Source: Emmonsiellopsis sp. PD_33 (Eukaryota; Ascomycota; Eurotiomycetes; Onygenales; Ajellomycetaceae). From it: a DNA stretch of 64,000 bases. Positions within the stretch are counted from its first letter, which is position 1, and the number at the start of each line of letters is the position of its first letter. The notes beneath the pieces were generated by a model, which was not told the origin of the DNA, did no database searches, and worked only from the letters and a program-made list of their open reading frames with translations. The stretch covers positions 19,210 to 83,209 of the forward strand of contig JANTQF010000146.1 of NCBI GenBank assembly GCA_032988165.1, read 5' to 3'. The translations under genes were made by a program, and so were the position numbers. Positions 12,001-22,786 of the stretch are shown piece after piece.

Positions 12001-13611
12001 CTACTAAGAGGCCTCAGAGTAGCTCGTACAGGCTCGCAGAGCAAAGCTGCCGCCCTTGTGGATGGCGGCGATACCGCGTCAGCCGACCGTGAACGGGGTC
12101 TCGACTTCTTCCCATCGCTGCCAGGTTCAGGGGGGGCAAGCCGGTCATGCTGGAGCTGTTGCGCGGGCGTGTTGTTGACCATTTCTTTCAACGTCTCAAT
12201 AGCCTCTTTGCCGCACTCGAAAAAAGAGAAGAAATACTATATGTAGCACATAATATTAACATACGGTTAGGATGAGCAAAATGACCAATAAAGAAAATCG
12301 CAAACTCACCTCATCAATAGCATAGCTCTCCCCATCGTCAACGACACGAATCCTAAACGTATCTGCAAAATCAATGACCGGATTCTCCTCTATGTCTATA
12401 ATATTTCCAATAGGCAACGAAATTTTGACACTATCTCCATCGTTATGTGATCGAAAGATAACCTTCTGCAACGTCTTAACCCATTCTTTCGCGCTGGTTG
12501 GGCTGTCGGCACGGAATTGATAGGTTCTATTATCTGTCGTGATAGTGAAATCCCTGGTGCCGCCTTTCTCTTTTCCTTTGGACTCGGCTAAATCCGCTGA
12601 TATTCCGTACCGGAGGTCGACGTGGCCACTTGGAAAATACATGTTTGACGGATCGAGGTAGTAGGAGAGAACATCTCCCTTGAGTGCAAACCAGTATCGG
12701 TTGTATTTTGGATTCTGACGCCCTCGTTTGGATAGGTAGCCTGATTTGATGATGGTGTGTGACTTTTTTGGCAGATAGGCATAAAAGCTAATATGCTTCT
12801 CCGTGACATACATGTATCCCTGAAGAAGCACCGCCTGGAGGAGCCAGCATTGGTATTCGGATATGACCTTTTCGGGCTTCTCATACCCAAATATATCCAT
12901 AAGTCTGGCAGACAATAGTGTGGCAGGCGATGAATCCCTCCTTTGCCGTTTTGGAACAGCATCATCGTCGTGTTTAGGGAGTTCTGAAAGACCGGGAGTT
13001 GGACCATATTTATCAAAGCGAGACTGAGCATCAAGCATGCGGCTTAGCACTGGCGCTTCTGTAGATGCCACTAACTGGACAGCGTTTGCGGATGACGGAT
13101 CATCTGACGCCGTCACTTCGGGCTCATGTGCCGGCTCCTTTCCCTTGCTCCCCCTATACGGCAGCTTTGAAAGCAGTTTTGGAATCTTGTGTCCGGAGAG
13201 CTTCTTTCTATGACCCGACCTCCCCCGTTGCGCGGAACTCTTCGGTATCGATTCTTTATCTGGACGTTCGACATCCTCATCACCGCCATCACCTGGCATG
13301 GGCGTAGCTGACTGGTCCGGCTCGTCATCCTCAGCATCACTGGACTCATCAAACCTTGCGTGGAAATCATTCTTCGAACTCGCAGCCGCAATCATAGAAA
13401 AGACAGATTGATGCATATAATGAAACCGACTTCCCCGGCCGCCTCCTGTGCCGGGTGGGGGCGCGGTCATATCCTCGTGCTCATCATCGCCCATTCTTCG
13501 AAATCGTTCAGGTATATGGCTGGATGAAAGGCGCTTGTGTGAGCTTGCGGCGCGAGGCTTGGAACTGCTAGGCGCAGCTGCCGGCTTGGAGGATTCGTCG
13601 TCTGAAGGCAT
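9073..13611 (-). CDS. atg26: Sterol 3-beta-glucosyltransferase Atg26 (1459 aa)
   Basis: Transfers glucose from UDP-glucose to ergosterol; orthologues in some fungi are needed for pexophagy. Exons 13611-12310, 12236-9486 and 9399-9073 (1302+2751+327 nt = 1460 codons), all phase 0. The first junction recreates the conserved YAIDE-YFFSFF. Domain order: disordered Ser/Lys-rich N terminus; GRAM domain ([11 protein letters not shown], about residues 240-300); PH domain ([19 protein letters not shown], about 305-400); a long low-complexity linker; a second GRAM domain ([20 protein letters not shown]); and a GT1 glycosyltransferase from about residue 950 ([17 protein letters not shown]) with the sugar-donor box [17 protein letters not shown] near residue 1276. 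The tail has an acidic DDDDEEE patch. This is the full fungal architecture; I saw no breaks. Confidence 0.96.
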
Positions 13612-14802
13612 GATTGCGAGGATAGAGAGAGGGAGGTAAGTAAATAAGTAGGTAAGGAGAGGGTTAGATATTGGGAGGTGAGGGATGGGTGGCTAGGTAT
13701 GGCGTTATCGTGGCAGTATGGCAAGTGACCAAGTGAGTGAACGTGACGTCAATGGGTCATGGCTCAGGCGGCTAGACAGAGCCGGTTCCGGCAGGACGGA
13801 AAATGAATGAGGGTCTATGAAGAAATGGAGGTGAGTATATTCCCGCAGTCTTACACAAAGCGGATAAAGAAGGAAAGTAGATTGGCGGGGATGGGGGAAG
13901 CTCACCTACACGGGTTCAAGCAGCATGTCCAAGACACAAACAGCTATCAACCACAGTATAGAACGGGAATATGGCAGGTTGAGGAAGGTAGGTAACAACA
14001 ACGATCCCGTATAGTCGGGTGAATATAGGTGTTTAGAGTAGAAAGGCAAACGATGGACGTTGCCGGGAGAGATATAGGGAGACCAGGAAGTTTATCAAAG
14101 GGCAGGTCGTGGTTGGGCAGCCAAGGTAGTATTCATTCCGCTATCTATACAGGAATGGCGGAAGCAGGGAGGAAGCAGCGTCACAGCTCTGCCGTGTGGA
14201 TAGCAACAGCGGTAACAAAGACAGCCATCACTAGGAATGGTGAACCGGAGAGGAGAGACAGGACGCGGAGAGACGAGATGAGGTTGGATGCAGACAGGCT
14301 GCGGAAGTTGAGCCTCATCCGCCTTCTCTCGTCATTAGGCCCCGATCTGCGGGTCTGGCCAATGGGCCGCGCTCCGGGACGCCGCACGTGCCACAAGCGC
14401 AGCGGGGCGGCCAATCACAGCCCGCGCATGTGATCGCCGTTTGGCTGAGGTAAGCCCGGCCGCCCTATGCCTTCCCGGCCAATATCAGACCGCTTTATCT
14501 CTATCAGGAGATTGTATGACTCTATGCAGGTGCAAACACTGTATTAAGATGAATACCGCGTACAACCCTAACAATAACTAGTAATAAAAGTCCTCCCTAT
14601 CAATAACTCCCTGCTACCCAAACTCCGTCCCAGGCAGAAGAGAGTCATACATCAATGACTCAGACCTTCTCCCCTATCCAAACAGTACCCTTCAAAATCC
14701 ATGCCCGAGACTCCCTGCCAGAAAAATCAAAGAACAAACAGCAATAGGCTAAGCCATGTTTCAAACGTTAACGTCGTAAAATAGAGATCGTCTCCATTCG
14801 CA
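13612..14802. other. Intergenic region upstream of atg26
   Basis: 1.19 kb between the atg26 start and the stop of the prenylcysteine oxidase gene, both on the minus strand. No gene is supported; open frames here read as Arg/Ser-rich noise. It holds the CCAAT cluster listed separately. Confidence 0.5.
14358..14483. promoter_or_regulatory. Cluster of three CCAAT boxes
   Basis: CCAAT occurs at about 14358, 14411 and 14479, all in plus orientation and 50-70 bp apart, in a GC-rich block about 750-870 bp upstream of the atg26 start. CCAAT is the core bound by the fungal Hap (CBC) complex. The repeats are seen; their use as promoter elements is inferred. Confidence 0.35.
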
Positions 14803-16562
14803 TCAGAATCCCGCCCCGTCCCCGTACGTCTTCAGTTTCGTTTCAAACTGTGAAATCCACTCCGCCAGAATCAGCGCTGCAACGTTCATCCCAGACAGTG
14901 AGCTAGTCTCCATTGTCGAGATGAAACTCTCAATCCCGCTGGTGTACCACAACCCAGGACCCATCTTGATATCCTCAAACGTCACCCGCGGGTACAGGTA
15001 TGGGTATGAGTTCCACACCTTCTCATAGTACCAGCTGATATGAGTCTTGGATATGTCCCCGATTGTCTGGCTGGATGTGTACTTTGGTTCCCCATCGGCA
15101 AAGTCTGCTTCGTCGACCCCGAGAAGATTGGCGAGGAAGGATGCCTTTAGCTTCGTGGGAGAGAAAATCTTGTACACATAGTGATGTCCGGGCGCAATGC
15201 CTTGATGGCTGGGCTCTGCAGCCTTCACTTTCTGCAAAGTGCTTATGCTCCAAAATTGGGCAGGACCGACACCATCAAGCTGGGCGCCTAGCTTAACATC
15301 TGCCGGGAGGGTGGTGAGAACGACTTCCGGGACCGGTGACTTGGGAGGCATTTTGAAATAGGAGGGTGATAATTTGTGAGGCGAGGCAAATAGAGTGACA
15401 TGCAGATTGACGTAACGGAGCTTCTCTGGTAGATGGTTGGGGGCTGGCGAAAGTGAGATGTTCGAGAATTGATAAGGGTTGGCCAGGACGACATGATCAA
15501 AATGAGTCTCAACCGACGTATTGTCCGATGCGCGATGGATGACCTTGTATGTTTGGTCGCCTTGAAGGTTGATGTCTGTCACCGGAGTGTTCAAATTCAC
15601 TGTAGCCCTCGATGCATTCAGCATTGAATGAAATATCTGCCAATTGCCTCCTTCCACAGAGACGGCACCATCCGTAGCCATGCAAACCATCGTCTCTAGA
15701 CCATGAATCAATGCGAGATTCTGACCGTAATTGACTCGTGTGCCAGCTTGGACAATCTCTCTGGCAAACTTCTCTGATACCCCGTTGTCTTTAAGGTATT
15801 CAGCGCCAGACGCCCAAGTTGCCTCCGCTAGGCCGGCACTCATTGTAACCTCCGATAGGGACTTCCATGGAAAATAAGGCCATTTGTACAACTTCAAGAA
15901 TTTGTTGACCGTTTCCTTCATAAGGTTTTGTGTTTTCATCGGTGCCCACCCGTACCTATAAAGAAGCTTCACGACGCTCCACCAGTAGAAACCTCCGCTC
16001 TGCTGGAGATAGACAAACTGTCTCCCGTCCCAGATTGCCATGTTGTGTGTAGATTCCTTGGGTTGTCCATGGTCGGCGCTTCGTAGCTTGAGACCGAATT
16101 TCTTGCTGGCTTTGATCAGATTCTTATTCGCTTTAACAAAGATAGAGGCACCCAGTTCGATCGGATGGGCGGGATCGTCGAACAAATTGACCGTGGTGGA
16201 TCGACCTCCAACGTGAGAATCTCGCTCGTAGACGGTGATGTTGAGGGGGATCGAGAAGAAATCGGCATACTGTCGAAGGAAGTAGGCAGCGGATGTGCCA
16301 GCAGCGCCAGCGCCTTCATGGCCATTATTAGTGACGTTTCGAGGGTAAAATTGGGGACAAATAGCGTAAATATCTTACCAACCACTGCTATCTGCTTGGG
16401 GGGAGGGGGAAGCGGAGTGGAGACGGGGCCTGCTAGGGAGTCTGCAGTAGGGGCTGGTTGCAGCGGAGCCTGGTCATCCTGGCAGCTGGAGAAGTGCAAG
16501 AGGATAACGAAGCAGAAGAAGAGGGAGATGAGGTGGGAGAATATCCCTTTTGAAAAATACAT
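14803..16562 (-). CDS. Prenylcysteine oxidase/lyase-like flavoprotein (564 aa)
   Basis: Probable FAD-dependent thioether oxidase that cleaves prenylcysteine released from degraded prenylated proteins. Exons 16562-16379 and 16313-14803 (184+1511 nt); the intron has donor GTAAGA and a CTAAT branch before an AAG acceptor. The junction rebuilds the dinucleotide-binding motif VVGAGAAGTSAAYFL, followed by VYERDSHVGGRST. The N terminus has a hydrophobic signal or anchor segment (LISLFFCFVILLHFSS), so the protein probably enters the secretory/vacuolar system. The C-terminal two thirds contain the prenylcysteine-lyase region (NYGQNLALIHGLETMVCM, SVEGGNWQIF, GMNVAALILAEW). Length is in the family range. 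Substrate assignment is from family only. Confidence 0.88.
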
Positions 16563-17636
16563 GGCGGCGGCCGGATGGTGGTTATAAACGAGGGGGGCGG
16601 CTGATAGATAACTAGCTGACGCAGCTCATTACGGATAGCAAAGAGAGGCTGGGACAGCTCGTGCGGCTATAGGAATTCAGCGATAGCGTGACATAAGTAT
16701 AGTCACGGAGAAAGCACAGACGTGTCTCAGCAGGGATAGATATATTCAATGATGCTGGACGGTGACTGAAGGAGTCTGGAGTCAGCGTGAGGTGTTCGAT
16801 GTTGTGGCTTCCCAGCTGTCGGATCAACAAGGCTGCAGGCGCTTCCGATGGGAGCAGGGCGTGCGGGTGGGCATAGCTCGACAGATTCTCAATTATCACA
16901 CCATTGTTCGGGCTTAAAAGGGCGCAGAATAAGATTGTTTCTAGAACAGTTCTCTCATCGAGTCTGTACGACAGCGTTGATGTCTGATTTATGCTGCGGC
17001 TCAGCTACAAAACGCAAGGCGGGCGGTGATTGGCTCGCTTGGCTGGGCTAGCCGTTTGCGGATGGCGACGATGATGTCAGCGGAGGAGCCGCAATTCTAA
17101 CCTCGACCTCAATCTCAGCGTGAATTGGATACTATAATTGACTTCGGATGGTTGATGAGGATGTGACTATGCGGGCAATCTTGATATCTATATACGGATA
17201 TCAAGCTTTGGTAATTCCACATGTGCCATGCCATGGCGGGAGAACTGTCGGATTGCTTCTAGGCCACACAAGGTGCTAAACAACAAAGGACTATATTACT
17301 CCATCAGGGGGTGCGAGCTGTTACGACAATTGCCTGCCCCGTGGCAAACAAACATATTAGTCTGATCTATCAATTTGTCGAGTGTTCCTCACTGTTTGTC
17401 CAACTGGTTGTGCAGAATGCTGCTTCTGCTTGCTATGCTCTTCCTTCCCCCCGTCTCCCATGTTGTTTCTCTGCCTCTTCCAATACTTACCTGCTGGGTA
17501 AATATTCCTACAGGCATCTTTCTATCTGTTCCTGTTACATGTTCTCCCTATGACCACCTCTACTACTGCTTCTGTACCTGCTCACCCCTATCTGCCAAAA
17601 ACCCCTAACCCCGAACACCCCGATCCCTTACAAACA
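16563..17636. other. Divergent intergenic region
   Basis: About 1.07 kb between the prenylcysteine oxidase start and the chosen start of the next plus-strand gene. No gene seen. The last 200 bp are pyrimidine-rich, as expected for a fungal promoter or 5' UTR. Confidence 0.45.
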
Positions 17637-18299
17637 ATGGCCCCCATAACCTTCAGCGACTTCACCACCGCCCTCGCCTTCGTCTCCATCCTCGGCCTAA
17701 TCATGATCTACGACCAACTCACCATCATGAAAAACAGACTAGATGCCTTCCACACCCGCCTCACCGGCGCCATCCGCCAGGGCGAAGCCGCAGAAGCAGA
17801 AGCCAGAACAGCAATAGACAAATACAACACCTTACGCAAAAAAATGGCCGCACTCGAAGACCGACTGAACACGTATCACTGCACCATGCTGACAGAGATC
17901 AGCGGGATCATCGAGCGGCAGAATATGGATATCGATCAACATCGCGATAATAAACACCAGGGCGCCAGTTCGAGTCGCCAGCTGTGCGAGGTGCCGTCTG
18001 GTCCCTCGCGAAGGACGACGGATGGGGGAGTGTCGAGCTTGAATAAGAGGAGACCGGTTGTGCATTCGAGGGACTCGTGTTTAATACCGCATCGATCCGC
18101 GTCTACGGGCTGCGTGGGTGTGGATATTAGGGCAGGAGAGCCGCCGCCGCAGCAGCAGCTGGTCGTGAGGGAGAAGCCATGTTCTGGAAAGAACTCTGTG
18201 CGGTCGGTGATTGCGAGCATGGGTGGGAGGTCCTGGCGGTTGAAGACTAAGGAGAAGAAGGAGATTGTGAGGCGGAGGATGGCGAGTTTTCATCTTTGA
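17637..18299 (+). CDS. Hypothetical membrane-anchored coiled-coil protein (220 aa)
   Basis: I do not recognise the family. A single exon starts at MAPITFSDF; an in-frame ATG at 17550 would add 29 residues, but the sequence between is Thr/Pro-rich and less gene-like. Residues 5-24 are hydrophobic (TTALAFVSILGLIMIYDQL), giving one likely membrane segment. Residues 30-105 are rich in Ala, Glu, Lys, Arg and Leu with heptad-like spacing (NRLDAFHTRLTGAIRQGEAA), suggesting a coiled coil. The rest is basic and Ser/Arg-rich, ending KKEIVRRRMASFHL. Codon use shifts from C-ending to G-ending along the exon as in neighbouring real genes, which supports coding. Confidence 0.6.
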   Translation: MAPITFSDFTTALAFVSILGLIMIYDQLTIMKNRLDAFHTRLTGAIRQGEAAEAEARTAIDKYNTLRKKMAALEDRLNTYHCTMLTEISGIIERQNMDIDQHRDNKHQGASSSRQLCEVPSGPSRRTTDGGVSSLNKRRPVVHSRDSCLIPHRSASTGCVGVDIRAGEPPPQQQLVVREKPCSGKNSVRSVIASMGGRSWRLKTKEKKEIVRRRMASFHL

Positions 18300-19155
18300 T
18301 GCGATGCGATGGCGCGTTGGTTGTACACATACGTTTGACTGGGGGTGTGCCTTGATTTTCCCAGTTAATATGGATCCGCGTTGATAGGTGGTTGTGCAAT
18401 TATAGTAAGTATCCTTATATATTCTTTTGGTTTGCGTCGTTTTCATGCATGCTGACATGTAGTTGTGTTACGCCATCGCTATATAAAAATCCCGCTGATA
18501 TTCGTTTGTACAGGCGTGTGGAATGGGGTCAAATATATATAGAGTGAACCTCTGATATCTATATGTCAATATCCGCAACGCCCTTTTCCGATAACGATGG
18601 TCCTTTGAGCGTGAACGATTGGATTCCCCCTTTTCGTACTAATGTCCGCACCAGAAGAAGGCGACGGGACTTTTTCGAGCCCACATAGAAACAGATATTC
18701 CGCTCTCAATTCCTGGTATGTGAAAACCACTTCCATTCCGCTCTTCCCACACCTTGCTAAATGGAACAATAGCTCATAATCTAGATCCAGATTCTTACGG
18801 AGAGCTTGGGTGCCCACCGGAAGGTACACAGTTCCTTTAGATACCTGGCACAGAAAATGAAGAGCCTGTGTTGTAAATAGGGCGTCTTTTCTTAACGTTT
18901 GATGGAAGCAGTCATAATACACCATCGGAACAAGGAAACAAAATTTTGTCTTTTCCCAACGTGAATAAAATAGAGAGATACGAGATAATAATTGGTGAAA
19001 CTATATGCAGGCAGGTCTATATACAAAAAAGGCTTCAAAACATATTTTATTCAGAGACGGGGATAGAGGAGGTTCGTAAATCCCCTCCACCACAAACAAC
19101 CAAACATATCAATCCCCCCCTCCAGGGAATCACATCTCCCCCCCTCTCCCCCAAT
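18300..19155. other. Convergent intergenic region with one weak ORF
   Basis: Lies between the stops of the hypothetical gene (plus) and acyl-CoA oxidase 1 (minus). It is AT-rich and contains only the doubtful small ORF at 18566-18925. Confidence 0.4.
18566..18925 (-). CDS. Doubtful small ORF (119 aa)
   Basis: An uninterrupted frame from an ATG at 18925 encodes a Leu- and Cys-containing peptide with normal amino-acid make-up (for example DLDYELLFHLARCGKSGMEV). I recognise no family. It could be a small gene, a remnant, or chance. It lies 230 bp past the acyl-CoA oxidase 1 stop on the same strand. Confidence 0.25.
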   Translation of the reverse strand: MVYYDCFHQTLRKDALFTTQALHFLCQVSKGTVYLPVGTQALRKNLDLDYELLFHLARCGKSGMEVVFTYQELRAEYLFLCGLEKVPSPSSGADISTKRGNPIVHAQRTIVIGKGRCGY

Positions 19156-21698
19156 CTACAACTTCGCCAAAATCTCACCCGCATCCCCGCTTCCCAACAC
19201 AATCTCATCAGTCCGATAATCCGGATTAAACGTAATCTTATTCATCGGATTCAGCCTATGGGCCCGATTGAATAGGTCTTCGTATACTTTGCCATCGTAC
19301 CGGCCCAGGGCGCTAGAGAATAGAGGGGGTGGTTAGCGTGCTTGCTACATGTGCTCGAAGTAATGGAAGGAACTTGAAAGGGAATGGTGGTTGGGGTTTG
19401 GGGCAAAATGAAGCAGTGACTAAAAAAAAAAGGGGCGAGGAGGTAGAGCAACAACAAAACCCACCTATCTAGCAAAAAATCCGGAATCGCCCACGCATCC
19501 ACCAGCCGCACCGCGTGCGGCCGGATCTCCTGCATCAGATCGAAGACCTTGCCGGGGAGGTTCTCGAGGGTGGCGTTGGAGACGGCGCCGCTGGTGTAGA
19601 ACTCGCGCGCTTCGGTGTCCATGGTGCTTAGGGCGAAGAGGCGGAAGAGGGTCGTTAGGACGGTACGCGTGATGTTGTTGGATGTGTTGGGGATATTGTG
19701 GTCCGTGGTGATGGCGTTGTAGAAGTTTGTGACGAGGATGGTTTGGGAGTGGGCTGTGTGGGTGGAAGGGGGGTGTTAGTATGGATGGCGGTGGTGTTGA
19801 AGGGGAAAGGGGCAGGGGATGGGATGTTACCGCGGCTGAGCTTGTAGAAGTCGATGAGGAGGCTGTTCCAGGATTGCTTTTGGATCTCGCGCTTTTCGTA
19901 GGTTTTGAATGTCTAGATGGATTTGCTCGGGTTAGTTTTTCGGATCACTGTAGGGATGGATTGCCTGTTCTAGGGATTTAAGGGGGGGGGTGATGGATGC
20001 ACTCACGAGATAGGCTGTTCTCCATTCAAACGCCCTCACGATGTCCTCGTCACTCTCTAGCACCTTCAAGTCCAGCACTTTATCCTTTGCATACAGGAAG
20101 CGCTTCAAACTCTCCTCTGTCGGCGTCGTCGCCCGGCTCTTCACGGTCTGCGCCAACTCCCTTGCTTTCTTAATGAGATACCGCGCCACTTGCTGCGTGA
20201 TCATATAATTATCCCCCTCAACAGTCGTCTTGGCAATATAATTATTATTCAATTGCACCAACCCACTCCCCGCCCCAAATCCATGCCCACCCATCGCCCG
20301 TCGACACGTCTCGATGCCATTCGCGCTGAGATCCGTGCACAGACTCTTTAGGCCAGATGAGGTGCTGTGGAGTTCGGAGAGGGAGGCGAAATCGCCACCC
20401 TGTTCGATGCTCTGGCGGGTGCGTTGGTAGAGTTCGCCCATAGCTTTGCCGCTGTAGTGCAGGGCGAAGGTGGTGGCTAGAAGGGGCAATATGCGCATCT
20501 GGACAGTGGGGTAATCGAGGACGTTTGTCTCGAGGATGTCGGCATTGCTGGGAGCGTCTTTGTCCTTGAACTGGCGGCGGACGGAGAGGTAGCGAACAGC
20601 CACAGTTACGGCACGGGCGAGGGCGAGGCGGGCTTCCATGACGAGGCGGGAACGGACCTGAGACGGTGTTGTTAGTTTCAAATGGCACTCCTTAAAATTT
20701 GTGGAATGTTGTCACGCAAGCCTATTTGCACATACTGCGGTCATTGTACCGTAGACAACCTCGGGGTTTTTGGGTTTGATATATTGACCTGTTGTAGGGT
20801 CCACTCTCGAATAGCCAGCAAGCATAGCGGAATGCGGGACTCTGGTAAGATGATTCATTAGCAACAGATGTTGATTTCAGGGCGGATTGCGACGTCCTTA
20901 CCTATGCTCATTGAAGAGTAGATATCCGTTATCCATCGAGATATACCCGTATTTTGGCCCGATATCACCAACAACAATTGACTCAGGGGGTTGATGCGTC
21001 TTCATATCTCGAATCTGCACAATAAAAGGATGCGGTCCGTAATTCTTATATTTCGTCTCCACCCCGGAAACAGGGAGCAGCAGCTGCGCAACAGCAATTA
21101 CATGATTTGCGAGCCGGCCCATGGTTCCATTCCACCATTTACTGGCCGTCAAATGGGGGCTGTGAAGGATAAATTCTTTGGTCTTGGGGTCCCATCTGGC
21201 CTCCAATTCAAGGCCACGGACATTACTTCCATGTCCCAATTCCGTCTGTCCATATGCTCCAATAACCTCCCACGACTCGATCTTCGGCATCCAGTAGGCC
21301 TTTTGCTCCTCGCTCCCCTGCTGGCGTACTGTCGTGATGAACATTGCCGTGTGGAGGTGATACGGGATCACATCGTCGGAGATGGCCACTGCCATGTGGT
21401 ACTCCTCCTGGCTCCATCCTAACTTTTCCGTGAGCTGGCGAATGCGTTTGCCTCTGGCCAGGGCAAGCTTGAACCGGTCAATGCGACCAAGATTGGCCTG
21501 GGTGCTCTTGTCGAATAACGGATCATTCTGGATGACCTTGAGGATGCGATCCTGTTGGGCGAGGTATTCGGGTGTGAGAAGGTAGCGAGAGAACTCTTCA
21601 ACTGGGATTAAAGATTGGGCGCGCTCCTTCGCGAGGGTTGCGGCTCCGTCTGGAGCTGCAGGCGTTAGGGTATCGGTGAAATCTGGTTTGTTCGCCAT
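19156..21698 (-). CDS. Peroxisomal acyl-CoA oxidase 1 (693 aa)
   Basis: FAD enzyme of the first step of peroxisomal beta-oxidation: oxidises acyl-CoA to trans-2-enoyl-CoA and makes H2O2. Six exons: 21698-20902, 20841-20736, 20657-20007, 19912-19831, 19753-19465 and 19312-19156 (2082 nt = 694 codons), all phases agreeing. Family motifs are present: QTELGHGSNVRGLE, KYGYISMDNGYLLFNEHR, VRYLSVRRQF, MGGHGFG and the catalytic-Glu region VEGDNYMITQQ. The protein ends in AKL, a peroxisomal targeting signal type 1. Length is as in yeast Pox1 or plant ACX. Two CCTCGG boxes lie within 250 bp upstream, the element bound by FarA/FarB in Aspergillus. A second, divergent paralogue sits at 36.3-38.5 kb. Confidence 0.96.
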
Positions 21699-22786
21699 TT
21701 TTGCAGGTTCAAGTGTTTATCTGGGGAACTGAAATGAAAGGGGGCTTTATGGTTATAAATTTAGTCTTTTTTCTTTGGAGAAGGGCTTAGTGCACAGTCT
21801 TATATCAGACGCCTCGGGAATGATATGAGACTCTGTAGAAGTGTTATGAGCTAGTAGTACTGGTTTGCGGTCGTTGTCCGCACGTCAAGCTTGAAGCTCA
21901 TGATGTCTGCGCTGACTGCGAGCAAGCTCCTTGCCTGGGTCCTCGGGCTGCGGCCGATGTCCAGATTCGGAAAAAGCCCGAGACCGACTCAAGAGACGAA
22001 CAGGCTGAGTCTGGAGTCTGGCGTGGAGAAGCGCGGGAATGTTGTTGTTCGGCGGGGCTGTGGCCAGCTTGGATGTTTGCCGAACTTAGTTAGCCGACGC
22101 TAACTGCCACGGCATTCGGCGTTTCGGCAAAGAGGCAGCCAGCAGTCACGTGGGTTCGGCTGTCCTCTCAACCAAGAGACACCAACCGCAACATCATCCA
22201 GCTTCATACCGTTCTATATCCTTCGTTCCCCCGCTCTCCAGCCTATGCATTCCACCATCTCCCTCGTCTGTTGCCGTTATTTGCGCTGCGGAATGGAAAG
22301 GTTTCCTGGCCTCTGCTCCCGTGAGAAGCGTGTTCTCCTGATGGACTGGCCTCTGAAGACCCGTCGTGGGCACCAGGTGCCAAAGAAGATGTGCTTTTTA
22401 TTTCTCGACCTCTCATTTACGATGGGTGATGGCCCATTTGACTGAGAGAGAAGAAAAGGGGTCAGCCAGCAGCGAGCACTCGGCCATCCGTAGCGGAAAT
22501 TCTCCACAATAAAATCTTGTTGGCGTGTTGTTTTCTCGTGTCTGACCCCTTTGCTGTTCTGGAGCCTAGCTTGGCATCAAACCCCTTTTACTGACGGTAT
22601 CGGATTGACCGCAACCTCCGTCCAGCTGCCTGGCTCTTTGGCATTATTTAAAGACGCTCAACTTGCCCCAAGGCGGTTCTCTGCAGTCCATGACAAGCCC
22701 TGTCTTTGTTTTACTTCTGTGGCCCTGGAATCGACAACTGTGGAATCAACATGTATTTGCTTTCAAGCTCGCCTCCTCTGATCAAA
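21699..22786. other. Divergent promoter, acyl-CoA oxidase 1 / DUF4246 gene
   Basis: 1.09 kb with no supported gene. It carries two CCTCGG boxes nearer the acyl-CoA oxidase side, and a pyrimidine-rich stretch before the DUF4246 start. Confidence 0.5.
21812..21946. promoter_or_regulatory. Two CCTCGG (FarA/FarB-type) boxes
   Basis: CCTCGG at 21812-21817 and 21941-21946, in the same orientation, 115-250 bp upstream of the acyl-CoA oxidase 1 ATG. In A. nidulans this hexamer is the core site of the fatty-acid regulators FarA and FarB. A six-base word is expected about once per 2 kb by chance, so the case rests on the pair and on the target gene. Confidence 0.45.
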
